Assembly: GCA_023251275.1 (NCBI GenBank)
Contig: JAHEZC010000128.1
Location: 1 to 5,858 of the forward strand
Direction of reading: 5' to 3'
DNA length: 5,858 bases
Source: Parafilimonas sp.
GTDB taxonomy: Bacteria; Bacteroidota; Bacteroidia; Chitinophagales; Chitinophagaceae
The position numbers and the translations under genes were made by a program. A model generated the notes under the pieces. It searched no databases and had not been told where the DNA came from. It saw nothing but the letters and a program-made list of their open reading frames with translations. Positions 1-4,739 of the stretch are shown here, piece by piece (the first letter of the stretch is position 1; every line of letters starts with the position of its first letter).

Positions 1-763
1 CAAAAAATGCATCGGCGCTAAATGGGCCAAACACCAGCATATTTTGTTTTGCTTCTTTAATAGCAGGCTTTATGATGCTTTCTTCTTCATTGCCAACCAG
101 ACCTTCATCACCTGCATGCGGATTAAGGCCAAGCACGGCGATCTTCGGTTTATCAATCCCGAAATCTTTTTGAAGGCTGCTGTGTAATATCTTCAGCTTA
201 ACCACAATACTTTCTTTCGTGATATGCTGTGCAATCTCGCTTACAGGTATATGCTCTGTTACCAGGGCTACACGCATGTTTGCAGCAGCCATCAGCATCA
301 CAACATCCTGTACTCCGAATTGGGCTTTTAAAAAAGGCGTGTGTCCACTGTAGTTAAATTCGGCAGACTGAATATTTTTCTTATGAACCGGCGCAGTAAC
401 GAGGCCTCGGATATTCCCATTCTTCAAAGCTTTTATAGAATACTGAAGGGAAAGAAAAGCGTACCTGCCACCGGTGGCGTTCAACTCCCCGGGATTGATC
501 TGTACTTCTTCTTCCCAGCAATTAAACACATTGATCTGTTTGGGATTAAGCCTGCTGAAATCTTTTATCGCCTGGTAAGTAAAGTTTATATCAGGTAATG
601 ATTTCCTGTAAAAATTGATACTCTTGTTACTGGCAAATATTACTGGTACACATATATCGGGCATGCGGCTGTCATTCAAAGTTTTAATGATGAGTTCCAG
701 CCCTATACCATTCAGATCGCCACAACTAAAACCTATCACCGGTTTTTGCAAATCCTCGCTCAT
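1..763 (-). CDS. pdxA: 4-hydroxythreonine-4-phosphate dehydrogenase PdxA (C-terminus cut off by window edge)
   Basis: PdxA oxidises 4-phosphohydroxy-L-threonine in the DXP-dependent pyridoxal phosphate pathway; it is a cytoplasmic, divalent-metal-dependent, NAD-linked homodimer. Translating the minus strand from the ATG at 763 gives an uninterrupted 254-residue N-terminal portion of a protein usually about 330-360 long. Visible family signatures are GDLNGIGLE at residues 15-23 (family form GDPAGIGPE; Leu replaces the usual Pro), VTAPVHKK at 122-129, SGHTPFL at 139-145, EHIPVSE at 170-176, LGLNPHAGDEG at 211-221 and GPFSAD at 246-251. His171 and His216 match two of the three metal-binding histidines; the third should lie beyond the left edge. 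Both strand position and motif order fit one intact reading frame. The gene is divergent from rsmA, its operon partner in Escherichia coli. Identification is secure; the start is the first ATG that precedes the conserved N-terminus. Confidence 0.95.
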   Translation of the reverse strand, partial: MSEDLQKPVIGFSCGDLNGIGLELIIKTLNDSRMPDICVPVIFASNKSINFYRKSLPDINFTYQAIKDFSRLNPKQINVFNCWEEEVQINPGELNATGGRYAFLSLQYSIKALKNGNIRGLVTAPVHKKNIQSAEFNYSGHTPFLKAQFGVQDVVMLMAAANMRVALVTEHIPVSEIAQHITKESIVVKLKILHSSLQKDFGIDKPKIAVLGLNPHAGDEGLVGNEEESIIKPAIKEAKQNMLVFGPFSADAFF

Positions 764-900
764 TCGCTGATTTTTAATTACCGAAGATACGTAAACAGGC
801 AATAAAGATTGAACGACATTCAATAATTGAGCTTGAATAATTTTCAGGATGTTGAAACTAATCTTATTATTGTCTCACCATTATTTACTAATGCCTTTTT
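764..900. promoter_or_regulatory. Divergent intergenic region between pdxA and rsmA
   Basis: These 137 bases must hold the start signals of both pdxA (minus) and rsmA (plus). I could not find a convincing TTTG/TAnnTTTG pair for either gene; the closest -7-like strings are TATTATTG upstream of rsmA and TATCTTCG upstream of pdxA, each with one mismatch and neither with a well-placed upstream box. A perfect 6-base inverted repeat, ATTGAA-N5-TTCAAT (808-824), lies in the middle, with a further TTGAA at 833-837. No Shine-Dalgarno sequence precedes either ATG, which is normal for Bacteroidota. Confidence 0.5.
808..824. repeat. Inverted repeat ATTGAA-N5-TTCAAT in the pdxA/rsmA divergent region
   Basis: Two perfect 6-base arms (808-813 and 819-824) are separated by CGACA. 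The size and spacing would suit a dimeric regulator, and a third TTGAA half-site lies at 833-837. In AT-rich intergenic DNA such a repeat can occur by chance, so binding is only a possibility. Confidence 0.35.
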
Positions 901-1640
901 ATGGCATATACATTAAAGAAATCTCTTGGCCAGCATTTTTTGAAAGATGAAAACATCTGTAAAAAAATAGTGTCTGCATTAAAGCAATATGAATTTACGC
1001 AATTACTTGAAGTAGGGCCGGGAGGCGGTGCTTTGACAAAATATCTTTTGCAGATTCCGGATATTAATTTTAAAGCAGTTGAGGTGGACAACGAAAAAGT
1101 GGAATGGCTAGAAATGGCTTACCCGGCTATGAAACGAAAAATTATTCATCAGAATTTTCTTGATATGGATATTCCGTTTGAAGGAAGTTTTGTCGTTGCC
1201 GGAAATTTTCCATACAATATTTCATCACAAATTCTTTTCAAAATACTGGAATGGAAAACACAAATACCATTCGTGATTGGAATGTTTCAGAAAGAAGTTG
1301 CGCAGCGGATTGCAGGTAAGCCGGGCAATAAGGTGTATGGTATTTTAAGCGTTCTTATCCAGGCGTTTTATAATGTCGAGTATTTATTCGACGTGCCTCC
1401 GGGCTGTTTTATTCCTCCGCCTGAGGTAATGAGTACAGTGATAAAACTGGAAAGAAAAACTGAAGGATTTATCGTAAGTAATGAAAAAGATTTTTTAAAT
1501 TGGTAAAGAAAGCGTTTAACCTGCGCAATGCGGTAAGAATTTTATTCGATGATACAATTTTGCAGGACGAAATTTTTAATAAACGTGCTGAACAATTAAG
1601 CATAAACGATTTTGCATCTTTAACTTTCAGAATGAAATGA
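901..1640 (+). CDS. rsmA: 16S rRNA (adenine1518-N6/adenine1519-N6)-dimethyltransferase RsmA (KsgA), reading frame broken by -1 near the C-terminus
   Basis: RsmA uses S-adenosylmethionine to dimethylate two adjacent adenines in helix 45 of 16S rRNA during late 30S assembly. From ATG 901 the zero frame shows the family opening KSLGQHFL (7-14), SAM motif [12 protein letters not shown] (36-46), the acidic VEVD (60-63), the catalytic NFPY (102-105) and the PPPEVMSTV stretch (172-180). It ends at TAA 1504-1506 after 201 residues, too short for the family (about 250-275). In the -1 frame from about 1497 the sequence continues as [15 protein letters not shown], then [10 protein letters not shown], matching the usual RsmA C-terminal helical domain, and stops at TGA 1638-1640. 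The joined product is about 246 residues. The conserved tail and its ATGA overlap with the next gene argue for a functional or very recently broken gene. The cause may be frameshifting, a one-base deletion in the T run, or a sequencing error. Confidence 0.9.
1491..1497 (+). other. T TTT TTA slippery heptamer at the rsmA frame junction
   Basis: The zero-frame codons here are TTT (1492-1494) and TTA (1495-1497), preceded by T1491, so the site has the X XXY YYZ arrangement used in -1 ribosomal frameshifting, identical to the HIV-1 gag-pol site U UUU UUA. Slipping back one base puts the ribosome on AAA TTG GTA AAG, the conserved RsmA C-terminal frame, and avoids the TAA seven bases downstream. 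The same six-T run is also where a single-base deletion or miscount would fall: a seventh T would restore the frame. No strong downstream stem-loop or pseudoknot is evident, only a small bulged hairpin from about 1519, and there is no upstream Shine-Dalgarno-like stimulator. Confidence 0.5.
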
Positions 1641-2560
1641 GGAAGGTATTAATTACAGACAAGGCGCATGAACACCTGATTGACCGGTTGCAGAAAAACG
1701 GGTATCACGTGATTTATGAGCCGTTGATCACTTATGACGAATTGTTATCAGCAATCGGTGATGCAGAAGGGTTAATTGTAACTACACGTTTAAAAATTGA
1801 TACACAGGCCATTGACGAAGCGCCTCACTTAAAATGGATTGGCCGCCTCGGCAGCGGCATGGAATTGATTGATACAGAATATGCAGAAAGCAAAAACATA
1901 AAATGTGTAAGCAGTCCTGAAGGCAACCGGAATGCTGTAGGAGAGCATGTATTAGGCATGTTGCTGAACCTGATGAACAATATCAGCAAAAGCTATGACG
2001 AAATAAAAGAAGGAAAATGGATACGCGATGCAAACCGGGGAACAGAGCTATCAGGTAAGACAGTTGGCATCATTGGTTATGGCAATACAGGTTCTGCTTT
2101 TGCTAAATTATTGGGAACATTTAATGTGACAGTCCTTGCGCATGACAAATATAAATTCGGATTTGCCAAAGATTACATTCGCGAAGCAGGTCTTGAGCAA
2201 TTGGTACGATATGCAGATGTGGTGAGCCTGCATTTACCTCTTACTGATGAAACTTATCACTACGCCAATGATGCATTCTTTCGTTCCCTGGAAAGGAAGC
2301 CCTATTTTTTAACTTCCTGCCGGGGAAAAGTTACAGACACGGCAGCCTTAATAAGAGCGGTTAGCAACGGCAATATAAAAGGGGCGGGCCTTGATGTATT
2401 GGAAAATGAAAAACCGGAAATTTATACCCCGGAGGAAAAAGAGCAATTTGAGCAATTATGCAGTTTTCCTAATGCAATTATCACGCCACATATTGCCGGT
2501 TACAGCAATGAAGCATTTTATTTAATGGCTAAGATTCTTCTCGATAAACTGGGCATTTAA
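1637..2560 (+). CDS. D-2-hydroxyacid dehydrogenase (phosphoglycerate dehydrogenase-like), NAD-dependent
   Basis: This 307-residue protein has the full plan of the D-isomer-specific 2-hydroxyacid dehydrogenases. A split N-terminal substrate domain surrounds a Rossmann domain with GYGNTG (147-152; GxGxxG) and Asp170 at the end of the second strand, which favours NAD over NADP. The catalytic triad is visible: Arg229 in TSCRGK, Glu256 in [10 protein letters not shown] and His285 in TPHIAGYS. It has no ACT domain, unlike long SerA proteins, and no room for the C-terminal dimerisation domain of PdxB. The substrate (3-phosphoglycerate, 4-phosphoerythronate, hydroxypyruvate or another 2-hydroxyacid) cannot be told from sequence alone. 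The ATG overlaps the rsmA stop codon (ATGA, 1637-1640), so translation is probably coupled to rsmA. The stop overlaps that of the convergent gene on the other strand. Confidence 0.93.
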   Translation: MRKVLITDKAHEHLIDRLQKNGYHVIYEPLITYDELLSAIGDAEGLIVTTRLKIDTQAIDEAPHLKWIGRLGSGMELIDTEYAESKNIKCVSSPEGNRNAVGEHVLGMLLNLMNNISKSYDEIKEGKWIRDANRGTELSGKTVGIIGYGNTGSAFAKLLGTFNVTVLAHDKYKFGFAKDYIREAGLEQLVRYADVVSLHLPLTDETYHYANDAFFRSLERKPYFLTSCRGKVTDTAALIRAVSNGNIKGAGLDVLENEKPEIYTPEEKEQFEQLCSFPNAIITPHIAGYSNEAFYLMAKILLDKLGI

Positions 2561-3075
2561 TTGTATGCTATTTCAGCAACGAAACTAAGATCAAAATTGC
2601 GGTGAAATTTGCCCTTCGGGTTTATTGAAGATGCTATCCATTCTTCCCCATCGGGATATGGATCTTGTTGTTTCCAGGAACATTCACCAATCGCCATCAT
2701 ACCGCCATGATTGCAACTTATCTTAAAAGCGTAATGTTTCCTGTTATCCACCGGTATGTTTTGCATGTCGAAACTTACCCATTGCTTTTCATACGTTTTA
2801 TCGAGCGATAAAACACACTCACCTTTTTTTTCTTTCCATTCACGTGTATCCGGATCAAATTCAAAAACAGAAAGCAAAGCATCAGTTTTGCCAACGATCA
2901 TCTCAGCGAAGATCCTGATATTTTTCAATTGCCCGGCTTTGTAGCTTTTAAAAGTCTGCCCTGCATAATGTTCACTTCCGTCTGCACATCGGCCAATCCA
3001 GTAATGATGACCCGTTTGCGTATTTCCGATAACTGCAATGTGGCTGTTTGCAGAAAACGTGGATGGATTTTTCAT
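2557..3075 (-). CDS. Hypothetical protein, probable beta-sandwich fold
   Basis: I do not recognise this 172-residue protein. It starts at ATG 3075 with no signal peptide and no membrane segment, so it is probably cytoplasmic. The sequence alternates short hydrophobic strands with polar turns, for example [18 protein letters not shown] (39-56), ALLSVFEFD (66-74), KQWVSFDM (97-104), HYAFKISC (114-121) and [12 protein letters not shown] (161-172). That pattern, with aromatic residues and a GQ(T/S)F opening, resembles jelly-roll or carbohydrate-binding-module-like sandwiches. The resemblance is by eye only. A central [13 protein letters not shown] stretch (122-134) and a PYPDGEEW stretch (139-146) are distinctive. 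Amino-acid composition and uninterrupted length support a real gene, as does a plausible promoter just upstream. Its stop shares four bases with the stop of the dehydrogenase on the other strand. Confidence 0.8.
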   Translation of the reverse strand: MKNPSTFSANSHIAVIGNTQTGHHYWIGRCADGSEHYAGQTFKSYKAGQLKNIRIFAEMIVGKTDALLSVFEFDPDTREWKEKKGECVLSLDKTYEKQWVSFDMQNIPVDNRKHYAFKISCNHGGMMAIGECSWKQQDPYPDGEEWIASSINPKGKFHRNFDLSFVAEIAYN

Positions 3076-3090
3076 AATAAGTTTTTTGTT

Positions 3091-3120
3091 ATAACGTAGT
3101 TGTCAATGGTTTATTGCAAA
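3091..3120 (-). promoter_or_regulatory. Possible promoter of the 2557-3075 gene
   Basis: On the minus strand TTTG (3117-3120) is followed after 18 bases by TACGTTAT (3091-3098), a partial match to the Bacteroidota TTTG/TAnnTTTG pattern with the same spacing as the greA promoter. The -7 element lacks the final TG, so this is a weaker call. It places the transcription start roughly 10-15 bases before the ATG at 3075. Confidence 0.4.
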
Positions 3121-3149
3121 AAAATTCCCAAAAACCCAGTTGAAAATTC

Positions 3150-3179
3150 TTTGCTGAAAATCAAAAATTTGTATATTTG
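3150..3179 (+). promoter_or_regulatory. greA promoter, Bacteroidota type
   Basis: TTTG (3150-3153) and TATATTTG (3172-3179) are separated by 18 bases, a near-perfect match to the Bacteroidota primary sigma-factor promoter (TTTG/TAnnTTTG). Transcription would start near 3184-3187, giving a leader of about 60 bases before the greA ATG at 3246. The promoter is back to back with that of the minus-strand gene, with about 30 bases between their upstream boxes. Confidence 0.75.
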
Positions 3180-3185
3180 TTATCC

Positions 3186-3224
3186 TGCAACGCTGCACAT
3201 TGTTTGTGGCGTTGTATTTTTTTT
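3186..3224 (+). terminator. Terminator-like hairpin with T8 in the greA leader (possible attenuator)
   Basis: The arms TGCAACGC (3186-3193) and GCGTTGTA (3209-3216) pair over eight positions with one G-T wobble, and CAC/GTG inside (3196-3198 with 3206-3208) can extend the stem past a two-base bulge. Eight T follow at once (3217-3224). This is the architecture of an intrinsic terminator, but it sits after the predicted greA promoter and before the greA start codon, and no upstream plus-strand gene is close enough to need it. Premature termination would leave a transcript of about 40 bases. It starts almost at the predicted transcription start, which may limit its efficiency. Confidence 0.55.
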
Positions 3225-3245
3225 ATCTGCTGTAAAACGGTAATT

Positions 3246-3719
3246 ATGAGCGAAATCATGTACGTGTCGAAGGAGAGTTTTGAAAAAATGCGGTCAGATC
3301 TGCATCGCATGAAAGCGGTTGACAGGCCTGCTGCATCAAGGGCTATTGCAGAGGCAAGAGACAAAGGAGATCTCAGAGAAAATGCTGAATATGACGCGGC
3401 TAAAGAAGCTCAGGGTATGCTCGAAGCAAAGATCGCTTTGCTGGAGGGACAGATACTTAATGCACGCATTGTGGATACCAATTCCATTGATACAAGCAAA
3501 GTTTCCATTCTTACTAAAGTGACAATTACTAATATAGCTACAAAAAAAACCGTGACTTACCAGATTGTTGGTGAGCAGGAAGCTGATCTGAAAGCGGGGA
3601 AAATTTCAGTGACCTCTCCCATAGGTAAGGGCTTGTTGGGCAAAATAAAAGGAGATGTGGCTGAGGTGAAGGCGCCCACAGGTATTATCAAATTTAAAAT
3701 TGAAGAAATAAGCATTTGA
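3246..3719 (+). CDS. greA: Transcription elongation factor GreA
   Basis: GreA enters the secondary channel of RNA polymerase and stimulates cleavage of the 3' end of backtracked RNA, rescuing stalled complexes. The 157-residue product has the standard length and two domains: an N-terminal coiled coil (about 10-77) carrying the hallmark ARDKGDLRENAEYDAAKEAQG (37-57), with the tip acidic pair Asp42 and Glu45, and a C-terminal FKBP-like domain (about 80-157) with TYQIVGEQEADLKAGKISVTSPIGKGLLGK and a closing beta strand. I chose ATG 3246 (MSEIMYVSKESF). The frame is open further upstream, but that part would start at a TTG inside the promoter and encodes cysteine-rich sequence unlike GreA. ATG 3258 is a possible alternative. 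The gene is monocistronic, with its own promoter, a leader hairpin and a strong terminator just downstream. Confidence 0.97.
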   Translation: MSEIMYVSKESFEKMRSDLHRMKAVDRPAASRAIAEARDKGDLRENAEYDAAKEAQGMLEAKIALLEGQILNARIVDTNSIDTSKVSILTKVTITNIATKKTVTYQIVGEQEADLKAGKISVTSPIGKGLLGKIKGDVAEVKAPTGIIKFKIEEISI

Positions 3720-3757
3720 TTTTGTAAAAGTGTCTTATACTTTGCGAATTAATTTTT

Positions 3758-3782
3758 GTGTGGTGAAGAGCCACACTTTTTT
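3758..3782 (+). terminator. Intrinsic terminator of greA
   Basis: GTGTGG (3758-3763) pairs perfectly with CCACAC (3771-3776); a T-G wobble inside extends the stem to seven pairs with a five-base loop GAAGA. Six T follow (3777-3782). It begins 38 bases after the greA stop codon and is oriented for it. Confidence 0.85.
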
Positions 3783-3950
3783 CTTTTATGCGCATGAAGA
3801 ATTAATAAGATACCTGGAAAGATCCCCCGCTTTTATTCGATATAATTCTTTCCCGTTACCTTTCAATTTGTCGTTTACGAATTCATAAGATATGAAGACT
3901 ATTTGAAAATATTAAATTCTGCAAGTGATTAAACGTTTGAAACAAGGGTG
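3783..3950. other. Short gene-free stretch after the greA terminator
   Basis: I see no plausible gene, RNA gene or promoter in this AT-rich interval. It holds two short palindromes: ATGCGCAT (3788-3795) and TTCATA-AGA-TATGAA (3882-3896). It separates greA from the convergent minus-strand gene whose terminator begins at 3951, so it is probably just spacer. Confidence 0.6.
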
Positions 3951-3980
3951 AAAAGAAAAAGGAGAGCAGACACTCTCCTT
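3951..3980 (-). terminator. Intrinsic terminator of the 4027-4470 gene
   Basis: On the minus strand AAGGAGAG (3973-3980) pairs perfectly over eight bases with CTCTCCTT (3959-3966) around a six-base loop, followed by a T-rich tail (TTTTTCTTTT, from the A-rich 3951-3960). It lies about 47 bases after the stop codon at 4027. The plus strand has the same stem but no following T run, so the terminator is one-directional. Confidence 0.85.
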
Positions 3981-4026
3981 AGTTTGATTTTCGGGTTATC
4001 GGACGATGCCGGAATTAGGGAAGCTG

Positions 4027-4470
4027 TTATATATTGATGAGTAATTGTCCGGTTTGCTCGCCTTTTGAAACAACTGTTCCATTGTACATCTGCATCACGC
4101 TGCCTTTATTATCATACGTGAGTGTGTACACCACTTCCAGTTTTTCCCTGCTGTCAAGCACATTGTTTATAACAACTTTTTGCGACATGGCATGCTGAAA
4201 TGAAGGATAGTCATGGAGCTGTTTTGCATCATAAGTTTTGTCCCACACGATGGTTCTTGAGCATCCTTTTACTTTAGTAACCGTGATGCGCAGTTTAGCA
4301 GAAGCATCTTTATATACAGGAGATGAATAATCATTGGCTGCATACACTGCAAAGCTGATGTTTTTGCTCACTGGCTTTTCGGGTACTATCACTTCCCCCA
4401 CTTGCCTTTGGAAGATCGCTAATGCGATCACCATCACTGCCGATAACCATAATAACAAGTGCTTTTTCAT
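4027..4470 (-). CDS. Hypothetical exported or membrane-anchored protein
   Basis: I do not recognise this 147-residue protein. It begins MKKHLLLWLSAVMVIALAIF: a basic start followed by an uninterrupted hydrophobic segment at about residues 4-20, typical of a signal peptide or N-terminal membrane anchor. There is no lipobox cysteine and no clean A-x-A cleavage motif, so anchoring without cleavage is possible. The rest looks like a single beta-rich domain, with strands such as NISFAVYAA (37-45), LRITVTKV (60-67), QKVVINNV (97-104), LEVVYTLTYD (111-120) and TGQLLINI (140-147), and one cysteine (Cys70). It probably acts in the periplasm or at the envelope; function is unknown. It has its own terminator and a 269-base gap from the upstream helicase gene, so it is probably transcribed alone. 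Confidence 0.8.
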   Translation of the reverse strand: MKKHLLLWLSAVMVIALAIFQRQVGEVIVPEKPVSKNISFAVYAANDYSSPVYKDASAKLRITVTKVKGCSRTIVWDKTYDAKQLHDYPSFQHAMSQKVVINNVLDSREKLEVVYTLTYDNKGSVMQMYNGTVVSKGEQTGQLLINI

Positions 4471-4479
4471 AAAACTGAT

Positions 4480-4499
4480 TTTGTCTTATACAGGACAAA
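4480..4499 (-). repeat. Inverted repeat TTTGTC-N8-GACAAA in the 5' region of the exported-protein gene
   Basis: Perfect 6-base arms (4480-4485 and 4494-4499) flank an 8-base spacer, starting 10 bases upstream of the ATG at 4470. In RNA it could form a hairpin close to the start codon and affect translation; in DNA it could be a regulator site. Chance occurrence is not excluded. Confidence 0.35.
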
Positions 4500-4635
4500 T
4501 TTCATGAGCATGTTGGTTAATGAAAGTTAAAGGGCTGATGAATGGTAACCGATTATTATAACTGGTTTAAAAAAATGACTGTTGTGTAAAACCCTTTGGC
4601 ACAGCACATTTCAGCCAATACGAAACTGTTCGCTT

Positions 4636-4666
4636 TTGATACAGACAGTGTAACATATTGATACAG
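4636..4666. repeat. Direct repeat TTGATACAG, two copies 22 bp apart
   Basis: Identical 9-base copies at 4636-4644 and 4658-4666 are offset by 22 bases, about two helical turns, so both would lie on the same face of the DNA. The position is about 170-195 bases upstream of the exported-protein gene. No regulator can be named from this. Confidence 0.4.
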
Positions 4667-4691
4667 GAAGAGAATATTTGGATAAGTTTTA

Positions 4692-4708
4692 CATGCTGAA
4701 AAAGCATG
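4692..4708 (-). terminator. Weak hairpin after the helicase gene, possible terminator
   Basis: CATGCT (4692-4697) and AGCATG (4703-4708) pair perfectly around a five-base loop, 32 bases after the helicase stop codon. On the minus strand the stem is followed by TAAAAC, not a T run, so it is a poor intrinsic terminator and may only stabilise the mRNA 3' end. Confidence 0.35.
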
Positions 4709-4739
4709 AATATCGAAACCTGTAAATCAGTTGCAGGCT

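Larger units (their letters stand above)
4471..4739. other. Intergenic region upstream of the exported protein and downstream of the helicase
   Basis: No gene is visible in these 269 bases. They hold an inverted repeat TTTGTC-N8-GACAAA (4480-4499) just before the start of the exported-protein gene, a 9-base direct repeat TTGATACAG (4636-4644 and 4658-4666), and a small hairpin (4692-4708) just after the helicase stop. I found no convincing TTTG/TAnnTTTG promoter on the minus strand, although the downstream gene presumably has one here. Confidence 0.55.

Noticed and set aside
341..598. An 85-codon plus-strand open frame
   Set aside because: It lies antisense to the intact, motif-rich pdxA frame and has no recognisable features.
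1515..1535. Small hairpin downstream of the rsmA slippery site as a frameshift stimulator
   Set aside because: The stem has only four base pairs with a bulge and begins about 22 bases after the heptamer, further than the usual 5-9 bases.
3177..3245. A 23-codon upstream extension of greA starting at TTG
   Set aside because: It starts inside the -7 promoter element, crosses the hairpin and T8 run, encodes a cysteine-rich stretch unlike GreA, and the protein from ATG 3246 already has normal family length.
3715..3744. TTTG and TATACTTTG about 17-18 bases apart, a promoter-like pair over the end of greA
   Set aside because: The downstream element does not fit TAnnTTTG (three bases between TA and TTTG), and any transcript would run straight into the greA terminator with no gene beyond it.
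3783..3950. A possible tRNA or structured RNA in the gap after greA
   Set aside because: I could find no cloverleaf, TTCRANYC-like arm or extended pairing, only short palindromes.
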